DNA of 62,764 bases from Bacteroidota bacterium (GCA_013376995.1 JACAAZ010000009.1:128813-191576), one strand, 5' to 3'; positions 44,311-52,390 are shown, numbered from the stretch's first letter. Notes: generated by a model not told the origin, from the sequence alone. Numbers and translations: made by a program.

Positions 44311-45147
44311 TTATGCACCTAACTGCAGGCGGTGGAATTTGGTTACTGTAAGGTCTTTATTAGCCTTTGTAATATAATCGCGGATAGAAAGCTTGTTATC
44401 GTTGATAAATTCCTGGTTCAGGAGAGTGCTCTCCTTGTAGAATTTATTCAGTTTACCAAGAGCGATCTTTTCAACCATTTCTTCAGGTTTGCCTTCCTGG
44501 CGAGCCTGGTCCTTACCAATTTCAATCTCGCGCTCAATGATCTCTTTCGAAACATCATCCTTATCAACAGCAACAGGGCTCATAGCAGCAACCTGCATAG
44601 AAACAAATTTTCCGATTTCATCCAGGCCTTCAACATTATCCATGTTGAAACCTAAGATAGCGGCTAAACGGTTTCCAAAGTGATTGTATGCCACAACGCG
44701 CGGTGCTTCTACATATTCATAATGTGCAAGTTCCATTTTCTCGCCGGTTTTGCCGGTAAGATCGGTAACACCTTCAGAGATTGAACGTCCGTCAATAGTC
44801 ATGGCTTTCAGTTCATCAAGTGATTTTACTTTAGATGCTACAGCAAGATCAAGAGCTTTCTGAGCGAATTCAATGAATTCAACATTCTTTGCTACGAAGT
44901 CAGTTTCGCAATTCAGCATGAGGATGCCTGCGAACTTCCTGTCATCGGTAGTCTTGGAAATAACGATACCCTGGTTGGCATCGCGGTCAGCGCGTTTAAG
45001 AGCCAATTTCTGACCTTTTTTACGGAGAATGTCAATTGCCTTTTCAATATCGCCATCGGCTTCAACGAGGGCATTTTTACAATCCATCATTCCTGCACCT
45101 GTTTGCTGGCGCAATTTGTTAACTTCTGAAGCAGTAATATTTGCCAT
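44311..45147 (-). CDS. tsf: Elongation factor Ts
   Basis: A 278-aa guanine-nucleotide exchange factor for EF-Tu. The N-terminal UBA-like domain (VNKLRQQTGAGMMDCKNAL), the core motif ILMLNCETDFVAKN and HYEYVEAPRVVAYNHFGNR are typical. It is the last gene of the rplM-rpsI-rpsB-tsf run. Confidence 0.97.
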   Translation of the reverse strand: MANITASEVNKLRQQTGAGMMDCKNALVEADGDIEKAIDILRKKGQKLALKRADRDANQGIVISKTTDDRKFAGILMLNCETDFVAKNVEFIEFAQKALDLAVASKVKSLDELKAMTIDGRSISEGVTDLTGKTGEKMELAHYEYVEAPRVVAYNHFGNRLAAILGFNMDNVEGLDEIGKFVSMQVAAMSPVAVDKDDVSKEIIEREIEIGKDQARQEGKPEEMVEKIALGKLNKFYKESTLLNQEFINDNKLSIRDYITKANKDLTVTKFHRLQLGA

Positions 45148-45181
45148 TTCTTATTTCAATTATGGAGGTTTCTTAAATCTG

Positions 45182-45211
45182 AAAACAGGAATCGTGAGTA
45201 ATTCCTGTTTT
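45182..45211 (-). terminator. Hairpin between rpsB and tsf
   Basis: AAAACAGGAAT (45182-45192) pairs perfectly with ATTCCTGTTTT (45201-45211), giving an 11-bp stem and T-rich ends on both strands. It lies between two genes normally expressed together, so partial termination or mRNA processing that lowers tsf relative to rpsB is more likely than full termination. Confidence 0.7.
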
Positions 45212-45244
45212 CTAAAACTAATTCTTTTATTGGGATGAGGCTTA

Positions 45245-46165
45245 TTAGGGCCTTGGTTTCCTTGGAGGTCCGCTTCCACCTGGTTTGCGGGTAACAACCT
45301 TACGTGGGCGTTTTGAACGCTCTTCACTTGATTCTTCACCTTCAGCCAGACGTTTTTTGCGGGCGGTTTCGCGTGATGATTCGGTATCTTCATCATCCAT
45401 ATCCTCGATACTGATCCTTACACCGTTTTCATCAAACTCATCATGATCCTCATCAGCTGAACGTTTTTCACGATCGAATTTGCGTTCTGCGAGGCCTTCT
45501 TCAATAGCATCAACTACTTTCTTGACAACGAGGGCGATTGATTTTGAAGCGTCATCATTTGCAGGGATTGGGAAGTCCACCTGGTTTGGATCGCTGTTGG
45601 TATCAACAATGGCGAAAGTGGGGATGTTAAGTTTGCGGGCTTCAGCAACAGCAATGTGTTCTTTCATGATATCTACCACGAAAATAGCTGCAGGAAGTTT
45701 ATTCAGGTCAGCGATGGAACCAAGGTTCTTCTCAAGCTTGGCACGTTCGCGGGTGATCTGGAGACGTTCGCGTTTTGATATATTGGTAAAGGAAGGGCTG
45801 GTCATCAATTTATCCAGTGAAGTCATTTTCTTAACGGCTTTACGGATAGTTGCGAAGTTGGTAAGCATTCCACCAGGCCAGCGTTCAGTAACGTAAGGCA
45901 TGTTGACAGGCTTTACAATTTCTGAAACCAGCGCCTTGGCTTGTTTCTTTGTAGCAACGAAAAGGACTTTCTTTCCAGATTTAGCAATCTGTTTGAGAGC
46001 TGCGGAAGCTTCGTCAATCTTAGCTATGGTCTTGTAAAGGTCAATGATGTGGATCCCGTTGCGCTCCATAAAGATATAAGGAGCCATGTTTGGATTCCAT
46101 TTGCGGCGAAGGTGGCCAAAATGCGCACCAGCATCGAGTAATTCTTCAAAAGTTGTTCTTGCCAT
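45245..46165 (-). CDS. rpsB: 30S ribosomal protein S2 with charged C-terminal extension
   Basis: The ribosomal core occupies residues 1-225 (TFEELLDAGAHFGHLRRKWN, PYIFMERNGIHIIDL, ERWPGGMLTNF, NIPTFAIVDTNSDP). At 306 aa it is ~65 longer than E. coli S2: the tail is first acidic (DEDHDEFDENGV, EDMDDEDTE) then basic and Pro/Gly-rich (RPRKVVTRKPGGSGPPRKPR). A tail on S2 occurs in some Bacteroidota; its function is unknown. Confidence 0.96.
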   Translation of the reverse strand: MARTTFEELLDAGAHFGHLRRKWNPNMAPYIFMERNGIHIIDLYKTIAKIDEASAALKQIAKSGKKVLFVATKKQAKALVSEIVKPVNMPYVTERWPGGMLTNFATIRKAVKKMTSLDKLMTSPSFTNISKRERLQITRERAKLEKNLGSIADLNKLPAAIFVVDIMKEHIAVAEARKLNIPTFAIVDTNSDPNQVDFPIPANDDASKSIALVVKKVVDAIEEGLAERKFDREKRSADEDHDEFDENGVRISIEDMDDEDTESSRETARKKRLAEGEESSEERSKRPRKVVTRKPGGSGPPRKPRP

Positions 46166-46207
46166 TTTATTTTATTCCTGTTTTAGTTTACATTCCTGTT
46201 ATTAAGC

Positions 46208-46247
46208 AATTGCCAGGTAGTCCGCCTCAGGCGAAGTCCTGGCAATT
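46208..46247. repeat. Nested hairpin in the rpsI-rpsB gap
   Basis: AATTGCCAGG (46208-46217) pairs with CCTGGCAATT (46238-46247), and within the loop CGCC-TCA-GGCG forms a second stem (46223-46233). The inner core resembles the palindromes at 47997-48012 and 50943-50957. It lacks a T-run directly after it, so it is probably a repeat element or processing site. Confidence 0.7.
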
Positions 46248-46276
46248 TAGATACTAAACTACCTTCACGTTCATTA

Positions 46277-46663
46277 CTATCGCTTGCTGAACTGGAAGCG
46301 TTTACGGGCTTTCTTCTGTCCGAATTTCTTACGTTCGACCATACGTGGGTCGCGGCGCATAAAGCCTTTAGCTTTCAGCGGCGGACGCATTTCAGGATCT
46401 ATTTCGCAAAGGATGCGTGAAATTCCAAGACGCAGGGCTTCTGCCTGGCCTTTAACTCCGCCACCTTCCATATTCACGGTAACGTCATATTTTCCAACAG
46501 TGTCGGTTACTTCGAAAGGCTGTACAATAGTTGCCTGGAGAATAGCCATAGGGAAATATTCCTTATAGTCTCTTCCGTTTACGGTAATGATTCCGCTTCC
46601 TTCCTTAAGATAAACCCTGGCGATTGCAGTCTTACGACGGCCAACGGCATTAATGATATCCAT
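46277..46663 (-). CDS. rpsI: 30S ribosomal protein S9
   Basis: A 128-aa S9 protein: [12 protein letters not shown] at the N-terminus, [20 protein letters not shown] in the middle and the conserved basic tail [17 protein letters not shown] that reaches the P-site tRNA. It starts 5 bases after rplM. Confidence 0.98.
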   Translation of the reverse strand: MDIINAVGRRKTAIARVYLKEGSGIITVNGRDYKEYFPMAILQATIVQPFEVTDTVGKYDVTVNMEGGGVKGQAEALRLGISRILCEIDPEMRPPLKAKGFMRRDPRMVERKKFGQKKARKRFQFSKR

Positions 46664-46668
46664 GTTAA

Positions 46669-47124
46669 TTATTTGATTTCGTGAATGTTGATCAATCTTG
46701 GTTTCTGAGCTTCGTGATCGTGCCCGCTACCAACGAATACACGCAGGTTGCGGAACAGTTCAGCACCGAGGCGGTTTTTAGGGAGCATACCCCTGATAGC
46801 TTCCTCAACAATATACTGAGGTTTTTTCCTCAGGATTTCGGCTGGGGTAGCTTTCTTCTGTCCACCGGGATAACCTGAATAATGAATATATTCCTTATCT
46901 CCCATTTTTGCTCCGGTGAAGCGGATTTTCTCAGCGTTGATGACAATTACATTATCTCCGCAGTCGAGGTGAGGAGTATAATTGGTTTTGTATTTGCCAC
47001 GAAGCAGGGCTGCTACCTTGGTAGCAAGGCGTCCTACAACTTCATTCTCGGCATCCACCAGAAGCCATTCCTTGTTGATGTCACCGGCTTTCGGAGTCAG
47101 CGTCCTGTAACTAAGTGTATTCAT
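46669..47124 (-). CDS. rplM: 50S ribosomal protein L13
   Basis: A 151-aa L13 protein. Typical segments are [47 protein letters not shown]-like [13 protein letters not shown] and [12 protein letters not shown]. First gene of the operon. Confidence 0.98.
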   Translation of the reverse strand: MNTLSYRTLTPKAGDINKEWLLVDAENEVVGRLATKVAALLRGKYKTNYTPHLDCGDNVIVINAEKIRFTGAKMGDKEYIHYSGYPGGQKKATPAEILRKKPQYIVEEAIRGMLPKNRLGAELFRNLRVFVGSGHDHEAQKPRLINIHEIK

Positions 47125-47148
47125 GTTGATTGTAATATGCTGTTAATC

Positions 47149-47176
47149 AAAAAATCCCTTTTTGTCCTAAAAGGGG
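47149..47176 (-). promoter_or_regulatory. Leader hairpin with T-run before rplM
   Basis: On the minus strand CCCTTTT (47175-47169) pairs with AAAAGGG (47162-47156), followed by ATTTTTT. It begins within a few bases of the expected transcription start, giving a terminator-shaped 5' end 25-50 bases before the start codon. It may stabilise or attenuate the ribosomal-protein mRNA. Confidence 0.5.
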
Positions 47177-47178
47177 TG

Positions 47179-47209
47179 CAAAGGTAAAACGATTTTTTGC
47201 ATTAAACAA
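47179..47209 (-). promoter_or_regulatory. Promoter of the rplM operon
   Basis: On the minus strand TTTG (47209-47206), 19 bases, then TACCTTTG (47186-47179) match the Bacteroidota consensus TTTG-N19-TAnnTTTG exactly, 55 bases before rplM. Confidence 0.85.
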
Positions 47210-47298
47210 AATTTGCTAACAATATTTTGTTGATTACTTCCATAGTTCCTGGTCTTAAAAAAAATTAAGGTCCATCGTCATAACGTCAAAAATTGTAT

Positions 47299-47317
47299 TA
47301 ACTTTGCATTTCAAAGT
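47299..47317 (+). promoter_or_regulatory. -7 box overlapped by palindrome ACTTTG-N5-CAAAGT (site 1)
   Basis: TAACTTTG (47299-47306) is a -7 box, and ACTTTG (47301-47306) with CAAAGT (47312-47317) forms a palindrome overlapping it, 19 bases before the membrane-protein gene at 47336. The same palindrome occurs before the gene at 48628. A small winged-helix regulator lies between the two genes, so this is a likely operator. Confidence 0.65.
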
Positions 47318-47335
47318 ACTTCTAAATTTACAAAT

Positions 47336-47968
47336 ATGGATCAGCAGGAAGATTACAGAAAAACCTTATCTGACATCCGCAACCTCATGGATACCTCCTC
47401 CAGGTTCCATTCTGTCAGCGGTTTGTCAGGGATCAGCAGCGGCATTGCAGCTTTGCTGGGAATAGCGGTCTTCTACGTTCATTTTGGATTTGGACTGTTT
47501 GATCCTTTCCTCTTTGTCAACTACCTTACTGTACCTTTCCTGATGGTTGACGGGCTGGTGGTCCTGTTACTTTCCATCGTTTTTGCACTATTCTTTACTT
47601 ACAGGAATGCAAAAAAGAATGGAGAGAAAACCTGGACAAAGCTCTCCAAACGGGTATTGCTTTACTGGGTATTACCTATGATAGCCGGCGGAATCATACT
47701 TCTCCCCTATTTTAGTGGTAGCGGACCGATACTCTTTCCAAGTGCAATAGCGCTTTCACTGGTTTTTTACGGCCTGGCTCTCATCAGTGCCAGCAGGTTC
47801 AGCCTCAATGAATTGTTCTGGCTGGGGCTGATCCAGTTAATTTTGGGAATCACAGGCTTCTTTCTTTGGAAATATAGCTTGATTTGCTGGGCAATGGGAT
47901 TTGGGGTGATGAATGTGGTTTTTGGGGCGCTGGTATATAGGAGGTATGAAGTTGGAAGTAGGAATTAA
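47336..47968 (+). CDS. Conserved membrane protein, six helices
   Basis: A 210-aa integral membrane protein with about six helices (for example GLSGISSGIAALLGIAVFYV, LVVLLLSIVFALFFTY, VLPMIAGGIILLPYF, LIQLILGITGFFLW). The soluble N-terminus is MDQQEDYRKTLSDIRNLMD. Function unknown. In Bacteroidota such proteins are often encoded beside a small winged-helix regulator, as here (48202). Confidence 0.85.
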   Translation: MDQQEDYRKTLSDIRNLMDTSSRFHSVSGLSGISSGIAALLGIAVFYVHFGFGLFDPFLFVNYLTVPFLMVDGLVVLLLSIVFALFFTYRNAKKNGEKTWTKLSKRVLLYWVLPMIAGGIILLPYFSGSGPILFPSAIALSLVFYGLALISASRFSLNELFWLGLIQLILGITGFFLWKYSLICWAMGFGVMNVVFGALVYRRYEVGSRN

Positions 47969-47975
47969 GTCATTC

Positions 47976-48159
47976 AGTAGTCATTCAGTAGTCATTTCCG
48001 TCAGCTGACGGATCATTCGGTAGTCATATAATCAGATTAAACAAGAAAGTGGATAAAAAGCAGAATCATTAATATCGTTATGCGCTTCGCACTAAGCGCT
48101 TAGCCTTGAAAGAAAGTCAATAATTCTTTGCGCTTCGCCCTTTGCGCTTAGCCTTTAAA
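47976..48159. repeat. Cluster of short direct repeats and a palindrome
   Basis: Three repeats of TCATTCAGTAG-type words (from about 47970 to 48025) surround the palindrome TCCGTCA-GC-TGACGGA (47997-48012). Then TGCGCTTCGC...GCGCTTAGCCTT occurs twice, at 48081 and 48129, 48 bp apart; the first copy can fold through GCGCTT and AAGCGC. No gene is present in this 233-bp gap. Confidence 0.75.
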
Positions 48160-48201
48160 TAGAATACCAACATAGTAAAAATAACATACACATAGTCCCC
48201 C

Positions 48202-48501
48202 ATGCCAAACCCGATCCATAGACTGAACAAAGCCTTCGACAGCAGGATTCGCCTTGGCATTATGGCTTTACTAATGGTGAATGACAAGTTAGACTTCAAT
48301 ACCCTTAAGACTACGCTTGAATTAACTGATGGTAACCTGGCAAGCCACCTGAACGCTCTCGAACAGCTCAGCTTCGTCCTGGTACAGAAACAATTCATAG
48401 GGAAAAAACCAAATACTACTTATTCCGCTACAGTTGCAGGCAGGGAAGCTTTCAAAAAACATATTGACGGATTGGAACAACTGATCCGTAAAGACACCTA
48501 G
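48202..48501 (+). CDS. Small winged-helix transcriptional regulator
   Basis: A 99-aa MarR/ArsR-like winged-helix protein. The recognition part is DFNTLKTTLELTDGNLASHLNALEQ (about residues 33-57), followed by the wing VLVQKQFIGKKPNTTYSAT and an ending helix. Such stand-alone wHTH proteins act as dimeric repressors. Its neighbours on both sides share the palindrome ACTTTG-N5-CAAAGT over their promoters, making it the natural candidate to bind there. Confidence 0.9.
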   Translation: MPNPIHRLNKAFDSRIRLGIMALLMVNDKLDFNTLKTTLELTDGNLASHLNALEQLSFVLVQKQFIGKKPNTTYSATVAGREAFKKHIDGLEQLIRKDT

Positions 48502-48520
48502 TCTCTTTTTTTTACCTTTT

Positions 48521-48538
48521 TACTTTGTTTTACAAAGT
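48521..48538 (+). promoter_or_regulatory. Palindrome ACTTTG-N5-CAAAGT (site 2)
   Basis: ACTTTG (48522-48527) and CAAAGT (48533-48538) with a 5-base centre lie 90 bases before the DUF4173-type gene and 21 bases after the regulator gene. Same half-sites and spacing as site 1. Confidence 0.62.
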
Positions 48539-48627
48539 TCTTTTGAAAAACAATGCCTCGAATACGCAAATAAGACTTGTGCAAATCAGATAAAAGTTAA
48601 CACCCAGATGTAAATAAATCAGCGAAT

Positions 48628-50112
48628 ATGAAAACTACACATCTCAGATTACTCGCCCTTGTTGCAGGAATAGCCATTTTTGACTTCTTGTTTTACCTGG
48701 AGGCACCGGGGTTAAATGCCCTGCTTCTTGTACCGGTGATCTTAACCCTTGTCAGGCTATCAGGAAGAAATCCCTTTGGGAACAGGTTTCTCATAATTTC
48801 ATCAGCCGGGCTACTGTTAGCCGGAATTGCAGTCAGCCTTTATTCTTCGGCTACCAGTATACTAGCCTACTTTGGCACCTTTGTCATTTTTCTTGGGTTT
48901 AGCCTGGAGCCGGAACTGAAATCTATCCTTGCAACCATGTTTCAATCCGGTCTTAACTTTTTTATGGCTATCCCGGTATTTGGATCAGAATTGTCAGAGA
49001 TTCTGAAGATTAAAAAAATGGCACCCACAGCCTGGAAGGTCATGAAATTGTTGCTCATTCCCCTGATTTTACTATTCCTGTTCACTACCATTTATCGCTT
49101 TGCCAACCCGGTTTTTGATCACTGGTTTTATTACCTGGATCTTTTCTTCCGTTCAATACTTGAGTGGCTGGAGAAATACCTGGAGATACCGCACATCATC
49201 TTCCTGCTATTCACAGCCGGGCTGATATCAGGTATTATCTACAGGGGGCGCCATACTACCGGCCGGATGATTGAGGAACCTCAAACAGATGAATTAACAA
49301 GATGGCGAAAGAAAAGAGCGAGGTTTGGTTCGTATACTTTAAGGATGACTGCTCTTAAGGATGAATACCGGATTGGGATTATGCTGCTTTTCCTGATGAG
49401 CGGATTACTGTTCCTTGTTAATATATCTGAGATTGTCTGGATAAGTGGCTCCTACCTGGATCGCTCCGCACACGAGATGTCGAAACAAGTGCATGAAGGT
49501 ACAGGCCTGCTTATACTTAGCATCTTTCTCTCCATGGTGATTATGCTCTTTCTGTTCAGGAAAAACCTGAACTTTTACCCGGGTAAAAAGAAACTCATCT
49601 CTGGTTCCGGGATATGGATATTACTGAATGGAATTCTTGGACTACAGGTTGGAATACAGAACTGGTTCTATATCAGCCAGTACGGACTGACCTATAAGAG
49701 AATTGGGGTATTCTTCTTCCTGTTACTGGTTTTGACCGGGTTGGCTTTACTTTGGATCAAGATCAGCAGAAAGAAAACCATTTGGTACCTTATCAAATCG
49801 AACTCCTGGAGTTTTTATGTTCTGTTTGTGTTGCTCAGCCTCATTCCATGGGAATCAATCATGGTAACCTACAACCTCCGCAAAAATGCGCCATCGGTTG
49901 ATGTTCAGAACCTGCTGGAACTCTCGCCAAGAACCTTATACCTTCTGGATGAAAGAAAAGAGCTGCTTTTCAAAGCGGCGCCGGAAAGAAAAGAATCCAT
50001 AGAAAAGTCATTGAATGAACGGATTGAAGATTATATGGACTGGAATAATAGTCTAAGCTGGCAATCCTGGAGCCTCAGTGACAGGCTGGCATACCTTCAC
50101 TTCCATAAATAA
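48628..50112 (+). CDS. DUF4173/DUF4153-type membrane protein
   Basis: A 494-aa protein with around ten membrane helices and a soluble C-terminal ~80 residues (LLDERKELLFKAAPERKESIEKS). The segment NWFYISQYGLTYKRIGVFFFLLLVL and its layout fit the DUF4173 family. Function unknown; probable target of the small regulator upstream through site 2. Confidence 0.8.
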   Translation: MKTTHLRLLALVAGIAIFDFLFYLEAPGLNALLLVPVILTLVRLSGRNPFGNRFLIISSAGLLLAGIAVSLYSSATSILAYFGTFVIFLGFSLEPELKSILATMFQSGLNFFMAIPVFGSELSEILKIKKMAPTAWKVMKLLLIPLILLFLFTTIYRFANPVFDHWFYYLDLFFRSILEWLEKYLEIPHIIFLLFTAGLISGIIYRGRHTTGRMIEEPQTDELTRWRKKRARFGSYTLRMTALKDEYRIGIMLLFLMSGLLFLVNISEIVWISGSYLDRSAHEMSKQVHEGTGLLILSIFLSMVIMLFLFRKNLNFYPGKKKLISGSGIWILLNGILGLQVGIQNWFYISQYGLTYKRIGVFFFLLLVLTGLALLWIKISRKKTIWYLIKSNSWSFYVLFVLLSLIPWESIMVTYNLRKNAPSVDVQNLLELSPRTLYLLDERKELLFKAAPERKESIEKSLNERIEDYMDWNNSLSWQSWSLSDRLAYLHFHK

Positions 50113-50148
50113 TTGCAATCAGATGATCCTATGTTATAATTTTGAAAG

Positions 50149-50856
50149 ATGATAAAACCGCTCAAATTGCCAAACCAATCCACCTGGTTAAGGATATCCA
50201 TCTTCGCAATTGCAATGGGTCTATTGGAAGCAATTGTAGTTGTCTACCTGCGCGAATTGTATTACCCTGAAGGCTTTTCCTTTCCTCTTAAGGCAATGAA
50301 ACCCGGGATTTTTTCTACTGAGCTTTTACGTGAGTTAGCAACGATTGTGATGCTGATCACGGCCGGGATGCTGGCCGGAAGAAACAAGCTCAGCCGTTTT
50401 GCCTGGTTCATTTATGCTTTCGCAGCCTGGGATATTTTCTATTATGTTTTTCTTAAACTGCTCCTGGACTGGCCGGAATCCTTGTTTACCTGGGATATTT
50501 TGTTTCTTATACCCATTACCTGGGTAGGCCCTGTAATTGCACCCGTTATCAATTCCATAACGATGGTTGTCCTGGCTTATCTCATAATTGAGGGTAAAAT
50601 TGCCGGACTTAAGCGTTTCGAATGGTTCCTGCTTATTACAGGTTCCCTGGTTGTTATCATTTCCTATACCCGGGAATATGCTTCCTATATGCTTAGCAGG
50701 TTCTCAATGCATGAAATGTTCTTAGCTTCAAATGCATCTATAGTAATGAAACATGCATCCACATTTGTCCCTGGGAATTTCAACTGGATTTTGTTCTTTT
50801 CAGGGGTATCGTTGCATTGGCTTGCAATCTTATCTTCAGCCTTGAGCAAGAAATGA
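50149..50856 (+). CDS. Hypothetical membrane protein
   Basis: A 235-aa protein with about six membrane helices (IFAIAMGLLEAIVVVYL, ELATIVMLITAGMLAG, WILFFSGVSLHWLAILSSAL). No family was recognised. It starts 36 bases after the DUF4173-type gene and is likely in the same transcript. Confidence 0.75.
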   Translation: MIKPLKLPNQSTWLRISIFAIAMGLLEAIVVVYLRELYYPEGFSFPLKAMKPGIFSTELLRELATIVMLITAGMLAGRNKLSRFAWFIYAFAAWDIFYYVFLKLLLDWPESLFTWDILFLIPITWVGPVIAPVINSITMVVLAYLIIEGKIAGLKRFEWFLLITGSLVVIISYTREYASYMLSRFSMHEMFLASNASIVMKHASTFVPGNFNWILFFSGVSLHWLAILSSALSKK

Positions 50857-50878
50857 ACTACCGGTTAAAATTTCAATG

Positions 50879-50960
50879 TTGAAACACAATAGGCACAGTA
50901 GGGCACATTAGGTTTTCTATTGTGATTTCTATTGTGACTATGTCTGCCTGAGGCGGATTG
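50879..50960. repeat. Intergenic inverted and direct repeats
   Basis: CACAATAG near 50885 pairs with CTATTGTG near 50918, and TTTCTATTGTGA occurs twice in a row there. The palindrome TCTGCC-TGA-GGCGGA follows at 50943-50957. The rest of the 292-bp gap to gldA is unremarkable. Confidence 0.6.
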
Positions 50961-51115
50961 TGTTTCCATATCCAACTACGTAACCAGACTGTTTGTTATT
51001 GAACCTTAAAGCACCAGATGCTGAAATTCATGTCATCCAAGCTCATACTAAAAGCAGGTAATTGAAATATAATTGCAATCAGTAGCTGCATTCTGCAATC
51101 AATCCAGCTTATTCC

Positions 51116-51123
51116 TACCTTTG
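51116..51123 (+). promoter_or_regulatory. Candidate -7 box of gldA
   Basis: TACCTTTG matches TAnnTTTG exactly, 27 bases before the gldA ATG. The -33 element is poor (TTCTG near 51091). Confidence 0.5.
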
Positions 51124-51149
51124 CAGCCTTAACGGAGGCCTTAAGAACC

Positions 51150-52073
51150 ATGTCGATCAAAACTATCAACATTACCAAGTATTACGGCACCCAGCTGGTG
51201 CTTGACAACATCAATATCAACATTAATAAAGGAGAAGTGGTTGGTTTGCTTGGACCTAATGGTGCCGGGAAATCAACGCTTATGAAGATCATCACCTGTT
51301 TCCTCCCTCCCACTTCAGGGGATGCATTTGTTGAAGACTTTGATGTTGCAGTTTCACCGGAAGAGATCAAGAAAAGGGTCGGCTACTTACCTGAAAATAA
51401 TCCGCTGTACCTCGATATGTACATCAGGGAATACCTCGAGTTCATAGCAGGTATCCATAAACTTGGCAGCAACAGTCGCAGGAAAGTCAATGAAATAGTT
51501 GACATCACCGGGCTAGGACCGGAACAACACAAGAAGATAGGCACACTTTCAAGGGGATACCGTCAACGTGTTGGCCTTGCCCAGGCCATGATCCACGACC
51601 CGGAGGTACTCATCCTGGATGAGCCTACTTCAGGACTTGATCCAAACCAATTATTGGAGATCCGGAACCTGATCAAAGAAATCGGGAAGCAAAAGACTGT
51701 TCTCCTTTCAACACATATTATGCAGGAGGTAGAAGCAATCTGCAACCGGGTTATTATCATAAATTTTGGAAAAATTGTTGCTGATGACCTTACTGCAAAC
51801 ATTTCCTCTAAACAATCGCAGGACATCGTTACTGTTGAATTCAGCAAGCCAGTTCAGGAAAAGCTCCTGAAAGGAATTCCCGGGGTATTGAATTGTGTAA
51901 AAATCAATGACACCACCTGGAAGCTAACTGCTAAACCCGGAGAGGATATTCGTCCGCTAATCAATAAAATGGCTGTCCAGAATGAGTTGACGCTCCTGGG
52001 TTTGCACAAGGAAGAGCAGCGATTGGAAGAAGTTTTTCAGCAGTTGACGAGGAATGTTGATGGGGAAAAGTAG
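51150..52073 (+). CDS. gldA: Gliding-motility-type ABC transporter ATP-binding protein GldA
   Basis: A 307-aa ABC ATPase: Walker A GPNGAGKS near residue 36, signature LSRGYRQR, Walker B VLILDEPTSGLDP and the switch LSTHIMQEV. Length and the extended C-terminal ~80 residues fit GldA. In gliding Bacteroidota it works with membrane proteins GldF and GldG; those genes are not adjacent here, and GldA homologues also occur in non-gliding species. Confidence 0.85.
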   Translation: MSIKTINITKYYGTQLVLDNINININKGEVVGLLGPNGAGKSTLMKIITCFLPPTSGDAFVEDFDVAVSPEEIKKRVGYLPENNPLYLDMYIREYLEFIAGIHKLGSNSRRKVNEIVDITGLGPEQHKKIGTLSRGYRQRVGLAQAMIHDPEVLILDEPTSGLDPNQLLEIRNLIKEIGKQKTVLLSTHIMQEVEAICNRVIIINFGKIVADDLTANISSKQSQDIVTVEFSKPVQEKLLKGIPGVLNCVKINDTTWKLTAKPGEDIRPLINKMAVQNELTLLGLHKEEQRLEEVFQQLTRNVDGEK

Positions 52074-52084
52074 ACTGGAAGCGG

Positions 52085-52168
52085 TGAAAGATAAAAGTAA
52101 AAAGATAAAAGATAAATGTAAAAAGATAAAAGATAAAAGTAAAAAGATAAAAGTAAAAGACAAAAGGA
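52085..52168. repeat. A-rich tandem repeat after gldA
   Basis: Tandem words of the types AAAAGATAAAAG and TAAATGTAAAAAG repeat about six times with a period near 20 bp. It is a strand-asymmetric purine tract of unknown role. Confidence 0.75.
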
Positions 52169-52320
52169 GAATCCGCATCTGGTAGAAAAGATAAACGGGA
52201 AATTTGTTAATGGAGGAACAGGAAATTAACTGAAAGATGATTAGAGGCAGGACACAGAGCCGAAGGTTCGCCTTTACACTAAATGAATCATATATATATT
52301 ACAAGTATTTCTTTTTTACT

Positions 52321-52328
52321 TAATTTTG
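52321..52328 (+). promoter_or_regulatory. Candidate -7 box of metK
   Basis: TAATTTTG matches TAnnTTTG and stands just before the riboswitch-like leader, which places the transcription start near 52335. No clear TTG lies at the right distance upstream. Confidence 0.5.
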
Positions 52329-52335
52329 TCGCACA

Positions 52336-52390
52336 CTTCGTGGAAAGATTTGATTGATTGCAACCACAGAAAAAAATGCTAAAGCAACAT
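52336..52390 (+). promoter_or_regulatory. SAM-II-type riboswitch in the metK leader
   Basis: The sequence follows the SAM-II pseudoknot in order. P1 is GTGG (52340-52343) pairing with CCAC (52364-52367). The loop GATTTG (52347) and ATTGCAA (52357-52363) are the conserved binding-site segments, and after an A-rich linker comes the conserved GCTAAA (52378-52383). TTG (52354-52356) can pair with CAA (52385-52387) to close the second helix. It lies between a -7 box and metK, the S-adenosylmethionine synthetase gene, an expected target. The ATG is 60 bases further on, so control may not be by direct masking of the start. Confidence 0.82.
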
